The notes beneath the pieces were generated by a model. The model did not search any database and was not told the DNA's origin. It worked only from the letters and a program-made list of their open reading frames with translations. The position numbers were made by a program, and so were the translations under genes. 64,000 nucleotides of DNA from Tricholoma matsutake (Eukaryota > Basidiomycota > Agaricomycetes > Agaricales > Tricholomataceae): assembly GCA_026075535.2 (NCBI GenBank), contig AP026539.1, positions 10,850,001 to 10,914,000 of the forward strand. The letters run 5' to 3'. This document shows, piece after piece, positions 8,108 to 18,672 of the stretch (its first letter is position 1; each line of letters opens with the position of its first letter).

Positions 8108-10752
8108 ATGGATTCCCAAGGGCTTCCGTCAACCTCTGAGGAGATTCTTCGACGATGTCCAAGGTTTATTTAAATTGGACTATAGGCTATCCAGCGATGC
8201 TGATACTGCCGCCATAGATTTCGTATCCTTCTCGTTGGCAAGGTCAGTTCGAGTTAGCTTATCTTACGTGGGATCACACTGAGGATTCTGATTGATACAG
8301 TCGGGCGTAGGCAAGTCATCCCTCATCAATCATGTATTCAGTGTAGAATATGATGTAGGATCCCTTCCTTTGTCAACTTTACAATATTAAATATTCACGT
8401 CACAGACCGTTTCACATCGAGAGCATGGAATCTGTGACATCAACAAGGAAATCATGTCGCCTCAAAATCCGCGTTTTGTCGTCCATGACTCCCAAGGGTT
8501 CGAGCCAGGAGCAGTCGACAATCTGAATTTAGTGAAAACATTTCTCCAAAACCGCGAAAATGGCGAGCTGAAGGATCAAGTTCACGCCGTCTGGCAAGTT
8601 TCTTCTTCTGTGGCTACGGGTTATGTTGAGTTCTATTTCAGGCTCTGTATCCAAGTTCCGTTTGCCGGAGGACGCGTATTCGAGAAAGGTGATGAAGAGC
8701 TCCTGAAGCTTGGCCTCAAAAGTGAGTTTTCATGTCATCCATCCTTTTAGGAAATTATTATAACTACTGGATAGCACCAATTGTCGTTGTTTTTACCCAA
8801 TTCGATAAACTTCTTGATAGGAAAGAGATGGAGTTGACGAAGATTGATGTAGGGAACAAATCGGAAGAGGAGAGGAGAGCACTTGTCCTTCAACGAGCGA
8901 ACGATACCTTCCAAAGCTCCTGTATTGATCAGCTGGACAAATTAGGACGCAAGCCACGCTATGTGAAAGTGTCTGGTCTGGTACTATTTCCTTGTCTACG
9001 TATACTTCCACTGATGCTGTACTTATCAGTTGAGCCTGGCCATAGAGAAACACTTTCGAAGTTAGTCGATATCACTCAAGAACTTGTTAGCCTGCACGTG
9101 GAAGGAGACGTCTGGATAGTCTCTGCAATCGCGCAACGAGCAAGTGCTCAAGCAAAAATCGATTCCTCTATAGAGTCCGTTTGTATTTGTTCTCCCTTTC
9201 AGTCCGTTTTCTAACATTTCCAAATGGCAGAGTTGGCATGAAAAGCAAGTTCGGCACGATTTGGAGGAGTCATTTAACTCTCATGTTGTTTCCGTGCAGA
9301 ATACTGGCAAGGACTTGCATCAAGTACCAACTTTTCGGGGTCAACACTCAAACAATGCTTGTCGGCGATCCACATTGACATTACGTCAAGTTGGAATTTT
9401 CATGACCCTGACAAGGTCCGAGTCGATCATGTCCCTCATCATCGCGTTATTGTTTACATCTTCCCAATCTACATAGCTACTCAACAGCGATGAATTTCAG
9501 GAGAAGATAACGAAGCTTGTTCAATCTATCGTGCCTGAGACTGTCTCAGATCTAGGTGTTTGGTTGTTAGAGTATAATCAACTTGCATGAACTTCGAAGT
9601 CCTCATTAACGTACCAGCTCTCAAACTATTGCAACGGTCAACAATTCTGTTCACGTTGCATCAGCTTTTGCCGCCGTTATTGCTCTACCGATTGCGGCTA
9701 TTGGATTGACAGCTATGGCCATTAAGTGGATTAATGACATATACCAGGCAACGTATGGATAACCTTTCTTTCCATCCTCAACATTCTGACAAAGTTTATC
9801 ATAGTCCTGAAGTCCTGCGTTGCCTCATGGGATATATTGTCGACCTGACGCTTATCATGGACCAGCTTTTCCTGGATATTTTGCCTCAAAAGCCACCTCG
9901 TCGTTTATCTGCGGAACTGATTGATATGGCATTAGAAAGCTATAAAACCTTGAGCGCCCCATCAATTCATGACGAAATTCGGGAGTACGCCCAGAAGTCA
10001 ACTTTCACGCAAATATTGAAATCGAACAATGCGCAACAGAAAGTGGTTGAAATTATTCGAAAGGGATCTCCCCTTCTTCAAGCCAGTAGTGATGAATCAC
10101 GAGCAGAGGATAGTCGGATAGTACACGAACTGTCAAACAATCAAGCAGGATCTAGTCGATCGGAACAGTCCAATGTAACCAAGGAACCATCGAAGGTGTG
10201 TCTCTTGACACTTGATGTGGGTTGACGCGACTAGTATGATTGATATTGCGCACTGGCCCAGCTTACCAGCAATTCTCAAGTTCTCGCGAAAGATCAAACC
10301 ATTCCTCCTGTTGTTCCCAGCTCTTCGAAATCGTGTCTTCCACCTACGGGCGACATCTTACAGGCCTGGCAGAACACCCAGGAAGATAGACCAAAGGAAG
10401 TAAAGAAATCGAAGGGTCTCGAAGTATGTCCACTCATGTTTGGGTTGCGTGTGCAGTTGATGCAGTATAGTATGCAGACACTTATTGAATCGTCAGCTGA
10501 GCGTTCCGCATCAAACCCCAAGCAATCTTCTCCACTTCGCGACGGTAACAATGTGCCGGCGGAGGTAACCACGATCTCAGCACGAGCAAATTCCTCCAAA
10601 GGAGATGAAAGTCCTTCTAAGGTCCGTCGAGCCATTTGTAAACGGATTACCATAGCCATAGCTGACGTTGTATATAGACGACTGAGAGGCGGGATACTCA
10701 TAATCCACCTGGTCAATCTGAAGTGGAGGGGAAGTGTTGTGCCGTGCAATAG
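8108..10752 (+). CDS. P-loop GTPase with C-terminal CaaX-like motif, multi-exon
   Basis: A fungal G-domain protein of the large agaricomycete family around RFRILVVGKSGVGKSSL; cellular role unknown. Exon 1 starts at ATG 8108 (MDSQGLPSTSEEILRRCPR). Introns 8164-8217 and 8243-8300 bring together LVGK and SGVGKSSLINHVF (G1). G3 is DSQG (about 8488), G4-like TQFDK (about 8798), and SAIAQR (about 9121) fits G5. Further exons give YWQGLASSTNF and SWNFHDPDK, typical of the family. A hydrophobic stretch (AFAAVIALPIAAIGLTAMAI, about 9660-9725) could be a membrane segment. The tail is Ser-rich and, in the best model, ends KCCAVQ at 10752: a CaaX prenylation pattern with an extra Cys. The intron near 8596 appears to be GC-AG. 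Splice joins downstream of 9550 are less certain. Confidence 0.75.
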
Positions 10753-11012
10753 GAAAGCCACAACAAGATCGGTGACTGCAAATCCTCACTCTTCATTTCA
10801 TCGTTTATGATTACCAAGAACGATATGATTGGAAAACTATGCAATGATATTCTTACATACGAAATGTCTTCGGACTGCTTCGATACCCAAAGTTTGATTC
10901 CAACCGAGCGCGAGCGTGTTACAAGCTTATCAGATGTGCCAATAATGGTGTGAGGGATCCACTTCGAAGAAGGTTGGGGGGAGGGTTGCGACGATGAGTG
11001 GAGCGCGAGTCT
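10753..11012. other. 3' flank of the GTPase gene
   Basis: No gene recognised; probable 3' UTR and spacer. Confidence 0.4.
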
Positions 11013-12285
11013 ATTGAAATGGCTCAAGCCATTTCAAAGCCACCTGAATATCTCAGGAACTGCTTCTCCAATCACTTAGAGTTGGTGGGATCGGCTTTTG
11101 ATGGGATCTAGCTCCTCAAATATTTTAGTGATTTTACAAATTATAAAATTTGGCTCGAAATTTTGGCTTGATACTGATAGGTGTGGCCGATACTGACACT
11201 GATACTGAGCAGAGTTTGTAAGTGTTTCCCACACCAAATGTGGACATTCTTACCATCATCATCCTCACTCTTGTGTTTCCTATGCTCATTGCTTCCTATT
11301 GGAGGCCCAATTCATCGACCTTGTGTGTAATTGTAGGTCTGAAATCCTAGTTGAGGAGTTGTAGCCAGAAGTTTAGGTGCTAATTTTTGTGTTCTGTACA
11401 TAATGAAACATGGTCAGTTTCATGGCAACAAGCTTGAGGTGTCTGAATGACAACTGTGCACCTTCAAGCTATGAGGGGGGTGTTCATAGCATAGCAAATT
11501 GAGTTGGAATAGTTATTCTGGGGGATTATTTAAGAATGTGTTGCATTTGATAAATCTCAGTTCAGTGTTTCATGTTTCACTAATGATAATTGTCCCCTGG
11601 CAGTCCAGGGTGGACTACCTGCAAGAAGTACTTCCTGGTGGCATGTTCAATATTACTGTGCTCAAAATGTCCATGAACTAAACATCTTACCTTGATTTTT
11701 ACAATTAAAATGTTGGTTTATTCATCCAACCACAAACTATGCTCCTAAAGATTGATGTATCTTCACTATTCTTATCTCCTCTGCTGTTCATGAAACAGTC
11801 ATCTAATACAGTAGTCCCAGTGCCCAACCTGTGTTTAATGCAAGATAGGCTTTGGTGTTTTGTTGTAAAATACTGATTGAAATTTCATTTGTGACCACTC
11901 ACTCAGCCCATTTGACATATAACTTCAGGCTTCCAAGTCATTGTAATACATAACTAGGAGGCCCCAGAGTTAGCCATAAAAATGATCTTGACATGGTGTA
12001 GATGAGAGTGCACATAGCGCACAGAAAATTTTGATAGGGAGCTGAACATGCATCAAATATCTTACCATTGAGGGCAAAGCTCTTAGAGGCATGTTATCAA
12101 TGTTGGATCAAATTTAATACAATACTTTTAATACATGAGTGTCTATACAGTGAGTATGCACACTCCCAATTCAGTATCCAAGACTTATTTATTTATTCAT
12201 TTAATTTTTTCCACATCTATCAGTATCGAGCCTAATTTATTTCCCAAGATAGCAAAAAAATGTGGCTCAAGCCATGGCAACACTA
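11013..12285. mobile_element. Palindromic TAGTG MITE copy, truncated and split by another insertion
   Basis: The right end (TTATTTCCCAAGATAGC ... CCATGGCAACACTA, to 12285) and a left portion (about 11013-11151, with AATATCTCAGGAAC and GATGGGATCTAGCTCCTC) match the intact 347-bp palindrome at 27806-28152. The outer left arm is missing. A foreign segment lies at about 11152-12232. Confidence 0.65.
11152..12232. mobile_element. 1.1-kb insertion with GGCTCGATACTGATAG inverted ends, class unknown
   Basis: The left side begins GGCTCGAAATTTTGG, then GGCTTGATACTGATAGGTG; the right side is the reverse complement of GGCTCGATACTGATAGATG. It lies within the palindromic MITE copy. No coding region was recognised in its 1 kb of AT-rich sequence. 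A target duplication is not clear (AT-rich flanks). Confidence 0.4.
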
Positions 12286-12475
12286 CATAGATCTATTGGT
12301 AAACATCACATAAGCCTTTCAAAATGTGGAGAGCTTATCTAAGACTGTTGTTTACAGACAGTTCTGGAACAGAGTTGAATGACAAAACTCTCAAAGCACT
12401 GGTCAGGAGCACAGCTGCATGGTTTCCACAGGTGTGGGTGGTCTCAAGCAGTAGGACCCCTCACTGGGACAGATC
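12286..12475. other. Unassigned spacer before copia C1
   Basis: No feature recognised. This is the sequence into which C1 inserted; it continues at 18226. Confidence 0.4.
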
Positions 12476-12480
12476 ACATG

Positions 12481-12776
12481 TGTTGAAATTAATCCCTGAT
12501 GCATGCTGTATACATGAGGCAATACATGCAGCATACACATGTATACATGAGGCAATACATGCAGCATACGCATGTTACTGCGCATACATGCGGTAAACAC
12601 ATTCCCGAGTCATGTGACATCCTTAATATTATGTATATAAGGAGAACCTGTACCGTAGTAGGAATACAGTGTTCTTACCTCTGCTAACCCTAGCTGTAAG
12701 TCTAACTAAACCCCAGGTAGGTTGTAAGGAACGTGTTGTCTCTTCCCCTGTGCAGCGTATATAGTCTGCTCCAACA
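12481..12776 (+). repeat. 5' LTR of copia C1
   Basis: It runs TGTTGAAATT...CTCCAACA. It has a tandem repeat in its first third: units of about 34 bp containing ATACATGAGGCAATACATGCA, present twice with part of a third. A TATA-box-like TATGTATATAAGG lies near 12631, so transcription probably starts shortly after it. Confidence 0.95.
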
Positions 12777-12790
12777 GGTTATGGGCCCTG
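12777..12790 (+). other. Primer binding site of C1 (half-tRNA initiator-Met type)
   Basis: GGTTATGGGCCC directly follows the 5' LTR. Its reverse complement, GGGCCCATAACC, matches the anticodon stem-loop of initiator tRNA-Met and not a tRNA 3' end. Drosophila copia is known to prime from a 5' half of that tRNA. The same site is present in C2. Confidence 0.7.
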
Positions 12791-13026
12791 CTGGGCACGT
12801 CGCGAACGCGCTTTAATTAGCTGCGAACGACGTAGACTTCATCGTCTCCAAATTTATAACCTTGCGCTCTTCGTGAGCTGCATTGCGCTCCCTGCGAGCT
12901 ACACATAAAACCTAGGTTCACTAGGGTTAACCACTCTGAAGGAGTGTTTTCTCCTGAGAACGTTAAACGTGTTTTATTGAGTAAAAAGACTGATTGAGCG
13001 CTTTTAACAGCTGCCACCACAGAATC

Positions 13027-16000
13027 ATGTCTTCAACTCTTGAAAAACTCGTTCAAACTTTCGACGGATCAAATTACATCTTATGGGCCGACTCTATGAA
13101 GGCGTGGCTCAGGTCTCAGGGCCTCTGGCAAATAACTAGCGGGGCGGAGCAAAAACCGCCCCCGGCGCCTCCCTTGACGGCGACGAACGCTACCTTGGTA
13201 GCGGACGCTAATGCCAAGCTCCAGACCTGGAGCAACAAAAATGACCAGGCTATTGGTAGCCTAGTGCTCCGCCTGGCCCCCTCCATTCGGCAGCGTGCCA
13301 ACACAAAGGACACTGCTGAGGAGGTGTGGGACCTCATCCGCACTGATTATGGTGTGGACGGCCCCTCCCAAGTCTTTTCGGACTTTAGGTCCGCAATAGC
13401 AATCAAAATCCCGGCTGCGAACCCCGCACCGGAGATTGCAAGAATGGCTGACAAATTTGAGCGCCTCACGGCTGCTAATGTCGCCATCCCTGAGCTAGTA
13501 CAGGCGATGATTCTACTTGCTGCGATGCCGCACGAGTACGACTCATTGTCTGCAACGGTCCTTAACACGACCGCCACTAGCGCCTTGACATTTAAACATG
13601 TCAAGGACTCCATTGTTGCTGAAGCCTCAAGGCGCACAGCAGTTGGAAAGCCCGCTGGCCAGCCTCAGGCCAACAAACTTTCCGCTGTTAAGCGCAAGGG
13701 GGGAAACCCCAAATGGCAGCCCAAAGAAGGGCAAAACAGCAACGGAGACTCGTCCCGAAAACGTGGACGACGCGGGGACAGAAAGACTAAGGAGGAGAAG
13801 CCAAAAGAGAAACATACCCACCTCGCCTCCAACGCCTTTACCACCATAAATGGTAATGGCACCATCATACCGCCGATGCCGCTCATACAGCGCATCGAGC
13901 GACGCGAACACACTCCCACAAGGGATCCTCGCCGCCGACCGCCTGCACAGGCATACACGGGCGCGGCCTCCTCTTCTCGCTCGGTTTACACCGAATACCA
14001 GCAAGCTCGAGACACCCTCGAGCGCATGCAACTTCCGCGCAGCGCGAAAAACCTGCGACCGCTGGAAGAGCACCTTACGGTGCGAGAAGGTAAGAGAAGA
14101 AGGATAGAGCCAGAAACTGAGGCTACGATCGAGGAGGTAGAAGACGATACCGTCTCCCTTGGATCCGAACCTCCGGTAACTGACGAGGAAGTGTGGAAAG
14201 CCGTCGACGAAATGCTCGTCGATGAACCCCTTGACACAGGGGCGTATGATGACAGGTCAGTCCTTTTCCCTGCCACAAGCACTAAAATTAAAATTCCTAT
14301 GAATACAGCAAACTTTTCATGTGAAATTTTACCGCTACTAAATGTATCATGGAATTATGTAGATCTTAATATATGTGCTATGTGTGCAAAGGGAGATTGT
14401 AAGAAAGGTGCCGACTGGATCATGGATTCAGGCGCATCAAAACACTTCACTGGTGAAATGAAAGATTTCGCTTCTTACGAGCCTTTACCGAGAAAGGACT
14501 CTACCTTGGTCCAAACGGCCACTGGTACTACTCATATAGTAGGAAAAGGAGCAGTCTTCATTAGGCACCAGGTAGTATGTAATGGGAAGTCAGAGACGCG
14601 TGAAACGCGACTATACCCCGTCTACTACATACCCGACATTAATACTCGATTGATGTCAATGGGGGTCTTTTTACAAGACGGAAGTGATGTGCGTGGTTCC
14701 TCCGCATACATTTCATTCATCGAGCATGGAAACCCAATCATGCATTGTGTCCCTCTAAGGAGGAATGACACGATCTATTGGGCTCGGACTCATATATTGA
14801 GCACCAAAAAGGTTAATGTCGCGACCATTTATGTCGCTGACTACTTGACTTGGCATAGGCGACTTGGACACCCATCCAAAGAGGTGCTAGGGAAAATGCC
14901 TAAAAGCACCATAAAATTCCCAAGGAATTTAATTATTCCTAAAGACAAAATTATATGTCCAGGGTGTGCAGAAGGGAAAATGACCTCAAAATCTTTTCCC
15001 GAGTCAGACTCACGAGCTGACAAATCCTTTGAATTAATACATTCCGACCTAAAGGAACTCCCGGTACTATCGTACCACAAACATAAATACTTCATTGTAT
15101 TTCTGGATGACAAAACGTCACATATTTGGGTCCAATGTCTCAGAAAGAAATCTGACGCTGCTGCAGCGATTAGACAATTTCTAGCAATGGCTAAGACCCA
15201 ATATGGCGCTACAATCAAGCGCTGGCGTGTTGATCCAGGGGGGGAGTTCAAGGATCGTGAGCTACAAAAACAGCTCAAGGATTTAGGCATCAAAATAGAG
15301 ATGTCTGCACCCCACGTTCATCAACAGAACGGGCGCGCAGAGCGCGCCATAAGGACAATAATGGAAAAGTCGCAAACCCTGCGATTCACCGCTTGTCTAC
15401 CACAATCATGGTGGGAATTTTGCATAGAACATGCAACACATTTATACAACCGAACCCCAATAAGGCGCCTGAAATGGCTGACACCTTTTGAGGACCTGAC
15501 AAAGGTCCGCCCAGATCTAAACAATCTGAAGGTCTTCGGTTGCGGTGCTTATGTCTATCTACCAAAGGAAAAACGTCCAACAACATTGTCTCCTCGATCG
15601 GAGCTAATGACGTACCTTGGAGTAGAAGATGGCATTAAAGCATATCGTTTCATGCGACGAAACGGCGCAATATTCATTGGTGCTACGGCACTATTTGATG
15701 AAACGATGTTCCCATGCTGTCCCGGAGCTAAAACTCCTGCCAAGACAGACCTTGGTGATTTTCCACCAGAACCAGAAGATGACGACCACTCATCTGGAAC
15801 GGATGGCGATGACCCTATACCGCCACAAAATCCACCCCTTCCTCCATCATCAGAAGATGATGATGATGATTTACCAAGCGAGCAAAAGGCGCATGACGAT
15901 GCGACTAATGCTCCTCCTCCGCCGCCTCCAGTTAACACTGAGGACTTTCGTCCAAGACGTGAAGATCAACAGGAATGGCAGCAATTGCCCCGTCGATCAG

Positions 16001-17892
16001 GCAGGCAGAGGAAAATCCCAAACCGTCCCGGCAATACCTATGGAGAACAGCGACTCCCCTCTGACATAGAGAGAGACATTGCGCGTGATCGATATTGGAA
16101 GAAGTCTGTGGGTCAAGATTCGGATCATAACCGAACACGACCACGACCTCAACAGCAAGAACCGGTTGCTGGACCGAGTTCGGCACCCCACGAGAGTGTG
16201 CCCGATTCCAATAATCAAGAACATGATCACCCAATGGGGGAACCGGACGAAGCAGGTTATATTAAAAAGATAACCAAGGAAGGTGGAGATGAGCTTATCC
16301 GCTGGCTGTTGTCAAAAGCAGTCACACCATCAAGCGGAAAAAGCCTAGTTCCAAACCAATTTCGCGATATTGTGCGCCTACCCCGGCAGCAGCAACTTGA
16401 GTGGAAACAGGCTTGTCGTGAAGAGTTAGAGGCTCTTCGCAAGCGACAAGTCTATGACATCGTCGATCTTCCACATGATCGAAAAACGATCAAAAATAGA
16501 TGGGTTTTCTCCGTGAAATCGGACGGAAGAAAACGAGCCAGACTCGTGGCCAAAGGCTTTTCACAAGTCGAAGGCGTTGACTTTGATGAGATTTTCTCAC
16601 CAGTAGTCCGCTACGAGACCGTACGCCTCATGTTTGCCCTTGCGTCTCTAGAAGGCATGTATATGACCGGTCTAGATGTAAAAACCGCATTTTTATACGG
16701 CAAACTTGATGAGGAGATCTATATGGATCAACCTGAGGGTTTCAAACTCGAGGGTAAAGAGCGCAAAGTAATGCGCTTACGCCGAGCATTGTATGGCCTT
16801 AAACAGGCTTCACTAGCATGGTGGAGAGAGCTAGAGGCATTTATGCGCACCATTGGGTTCGTGCGCGCCAGCTCCGATGCCGGCATCTTCATACACAAGG
16901 ATCCTAAGACAGGCAGCATCGTTATTGCGCTAGTCTATGTTGATGATGGCTTGTTCATGGGCAAGAACAAGAAACTTGTGGATGAAAAGAAGAATGCTTG
17001 TCTAAAGCATTGGGAGTGCCGTAGTACTGAAAAAGTCACGGAATTCTTAGGCATGCGCGTCACCCAGACCGCTGCAAAAGTCAAACTCGATCAAACAGAA
17101 TATCTCGCCAAAGTGCTTGAGAGGTTCGAGATGACAAATGCCAAGATTGCCCCCACTCCGCTCCCGACTGGCTACAAACCGTCAGAGAACACAGCGACGC
17201 CAAACGCGGTGCTTAGATCAAAATATCAGTCTGTGATCGGATCTTTATTGTATCTGATGCTCGGAACGCGACCTGATATCGCTTACGCGGTAATCAAGAT
17301 GTCGCAATTCTCGGCTAATCCTAGCCAAGAACATCTAGACAAAGCAATGTACATAATGCGCTATCTGGTGGGAACCCAGAAGTACAGTATGGTCTATGAT
17401 GGAGAGAAATCCGAAGGGCTACAGGCCTTCACAGATTCTGATTGGGCAGCTGACACAGTCAAGCGCCGATCTACAACGGGTTACTTTGCTACTCTGGTGA
17501 GTGGCATTGTGTGCTGGCAGTCCCATTTACAAAAAACTGTAGCACTGTCATCCACAGAAGCCGAATACATGGCTCTCTCTGACACTTGTCGGCAGATAGT
17601 GTGGATAGAGTCCTTATTCCAGGAACTTGGATATACACTGAAGCGCGTACCAATCTGCGCTGATAATCAAGGATCCATCTTTATTGGATCAAATCCAGTT
17701 CAGGAAAGAAGGACCAAACATATAGACATTCGCTACCACTACACCCGCGAATGCATAGAAAATGACAAAGTCACAGTCGTTTTCATTCCTGGAAGTGATA
17801 ATCCGGCTGACATGTTCACAAAGAACCTTGGCGCCGTCCTATTCAGGAAATTTAGAGACTCTCTCGGAATTACTTTCGAGATTCAAACTTAG
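13027..17892 (+). CDS. Copia gag-pol polyprotein (gag, protease, integrase, RT, RNase H)
   Basis: A single ORF of about 1621 residues from ATG 13027; an in-frame upstream ATG at 12994 would add 11 residues, but MSSTLEKLVQTFDGSNY is the usual copia gag start. Gag occupies about 1-230 and is followed by a Lys/Arg-rich, low-complexity stretch instead of a CCHC knuckle. The aspartic protease active site MDSGASKHF is near 465. The integrase zinc region (WHRRLGHPS...CPGCAEGK) is near 610-650, and the catalytic core includes FLDD, DPGGEFKD (near 733) and HQQNGRAERA. RT carries WVFSVKSDG, GLDVKTAFLYG and the YVDD box (near 1303). RNase H has DSDWA, SSTEAEYMAL and the C-terminal ADMFTKNL. No stop or frameshift was found. 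Gag and Pol are one frame, so the ratio must be set by processing or another step. Confidence 0.95.
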   Translation: MSSTLEKLVQTFDGSNYILWADSMKAWLRSQGLWQITSGAEQKPPPAPPLTATNATLVADANAKLQTWSNKNDQAIGSLVLRLAPSIRQRANTKDTAEEVWDLIRTDYGVDGPSQVFSDFRSAIAIKIPAANPAPEIARMADKFERLTAANVAIPELVQAMILLAAMPHEYDSLSATVLNTTATSALTFKHVKDSIVAEASRRTAVGKPAGQPQANKLSAVKRKGGNPKWQPKEGQNSNGDSSRKRGRRGDRKTKEEKPKEKHTHLASNAFTTINGNGTIIPPMPLIQRIERREHTPTRDPRRRPPAQAYTGAASSSRSVYTEYQQARDTLERMQLPRSAKNLRPLEEHLTVREGKRRRIEPETEATIEEVEDDTVSLGSEPPVTDEEVWKAVDEMLVDEPLDTGAYDDRSVLFPATSTKIKIPMNTANFSCEILPLLNVSWNYVDLNICAMCAKGDCKKGADWIMDSGASKHFTGEMKDFASYEPLPRKDSTLVQTATGTTHIVGKGAVFIRHQVVCNGKSETRETRLYPVYYIPDINTRLMSMGVFLQDGSDVRGSSAYISFIEHGNPIMHCVPLRRNDTIYWARTHILSTKKVNVATIYVADYLTWHRRLGHPSKEVLGKMPKSTIKFPRNLIIPKDKIICPGCAEGKMTSKSFPESDSRADKSFELIHSDLKELPVLSYHKHKYFIVFLDDKTSHIWVQCLRKKSDAAAAIRQFLAMAKTQYGATIKRWRVDPGGEFKDRELQKQLKDLGIKIEMSAPHVHQQNGRAERAIRTIMEKSQTLRFTACLPQSWWEFCIEHATHLYNRTPIRRLKWLTPFEDLTKVRPDLNNLKVFGCGAYVYLPKEKRPTTLSPRSELMTYLGVEDGIKAYRFMRRNGAIFIGATALFDETMFPCCPGAKTPAKTDLGDFPPEPEDDDHSSGTDGDDPIPPQNPPLPPSSEDDDDDLPSEQKAHDDATNAPPPPPPVNTEDFRPRREDQQEWQQLPRRSGRQRKIPNRPGNTYGEQRLPSDIERDIARDRYWKKSVGQDSDHNRTRPRPQQQEPVAGPSSAPHESVPDSNNQEHDHPMGEPDEAGYIKKITKEGGDELIRWLLSKAVTPSSGKSLVPNQFRDIVRLPRQQQLEWKQACREELEALRKRQVYDIVDLPHDRKTIKNRWVFSVKSDGRKRARLVAKGFSQVEGVDFDEIFSPVVRYETVRLMFALASLEGMYMTGLDVKTAFLYGKLDEEIYMDQPEGFKLEGKERKVMRLRRALYGLKQASLAWWRELEAFMRTIGFVRASSDAGIFIHKDPKTGSIVIALVYVDDGLFMGKNKKLVDEKKNACLKHWECRSTEKVTEFLGMRVTQTAAKVKLDQTEYLAKVLERFEMTNAKIAPTPLPTGYKPSENTATPNAVLRSKYQSVIGSLLYLMLGTRPDIAYAVIKMSQFSANPSQEHLDKAMYIMRYLVGTQKYSMVYDGEKSEGLQAFTDSDWAADTVKRRSTTGYFATLVSGIVCWQSHLQKTVALSSTEAEYMALSDTCRQIVWIESLFQELGYTLKRVPICADNQGSIFIGSNPVQERRTKHIDIRYHYTRECIENDKVTVVFIPGSDNPADMFTKNLGAVLFRKFRDSLGITFEIQT

Positions 17893-17924
17893 CTGCTTAG
17901 AGCGCTGTACAGTTTGAGGGGGGG

Positions 17925-18220
17925 TGTTGAAATTAATCCCTGATGCATGCTGTATACATGAGGCAATACATGCAGCATACACATGTATACATGAGGCAAT
18001 ACATGCAGCATACGCATGTTACTGCGCATACATGCGGTAAACACATTCCCGAGTCATGTGACATCCTTAATATTATGTATATAAGGAGAACCTGTACCGT
18101 AGTAGGAATACAGTGTTCTTACCTCTGCTAACCCTAGCTGTAAGTCTAACTAAACCCCAGGTAGGTTGTAAGGAACGTGTTGTCTCTTCCCCTGTGCAGC
18201 GTATATAGTCTGCTCCAACA
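17925..18220 (+). repeat. 3' LTR of copia C1
   Basis: 296 bp, base-for-base the same as the 5' LTR on visual comparison. The right flank is the target duplication ACATG. Confidence 0.95.
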
Positions 18221-18352
18221 ACATGATGGTTCCCATTGATGCATAAACAAACAGTTGCTTTCCACTTGAAAGCTTCACTGTTTGGCATGTCGTCACACCT
18301 GTTGTCAATGTGTCACCTCACCTAGACTCTCCCCCACATCTCCCTGTCTCTG

Positions 18353-18672
18353 AGGTCTTTACACTCCTAGGACATTGACGACACCTCCCTCCTCTTTCCT
18401 ATACCACCACCACTCCATCATCACCCACAGCTGCCACTCCCACACCAATCAACAATGAAGAAAGACAGAAACAGGGCCCAAAAGATGTCTAAGTATCATC
18501 GTTTGGGCCCTAGGTAAGTTTTTTCTTTTTTCTTTGTATTTCTTTTTGCTAACCAACTATATTTTAGGTTATAAATATGTTATAATTACAGACCCACCCT
18601 AGGACACCCCGTGCTCAACCCCGGTACCCCATGCCACCGCTGCAAGCCCCTGCTCATAGGGTGTTCCTGCAG
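18353..18672 (+). mobile_element. Fragment of the intron-module TIR element (second copy)
   Basis: It starts with GAGGTCTTTACACTCC, the same end as the right terminus of the 3524-5572 element on its reverse strand. It contains a GGGCCC-stem hairpin (about 18474-18510), an intron-like module and a CTGCAAGCCCCTGCTCATAGGG hairpin relative (about 18636). After 18672 the sequence becomes a gypsy gag remnant, so the other end is lost. Confidence 0.6.
18514..18567 (+). other. Intron-like module 4 (in the second TIR element copy)
   Basis: Plus strand: donor TAG/GTAAGT at 18514, T-rich body, GCTAACC branch motif, acceptor ATTTTAG at 18567; 54 nt. It follows a hairpin immediately upstream of the donor, as in modules 1-3. 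Confidence 0.5.

Larger units (their letters stand above)
12481..18220 (+). mobile_element. Ty1/copia LTR retrotransposon C1, complete and apparently intact
   Basis: A 5740-bp element with two 296-bp LTRs that I read as identical, flanked by the exact 5-bp target duplication ACATG (12476-12480 and 18221-18225). Order: LTR, primer site, one long gag-pol ORF, G-rich purine tract (GAGGGGGGG, about 17916-17924), LTR. Identical LTRs and an uninterrupted ORF mean a very recent insertion, so the element may still be mobile. Confidence 0.95.

Noticed and set aside
13116..15938. Several 70-150-codon ORFs opposite copia gag-pol
   Set aside because: They are shadows of the 1.6-kilo-residue polyprotein frame.
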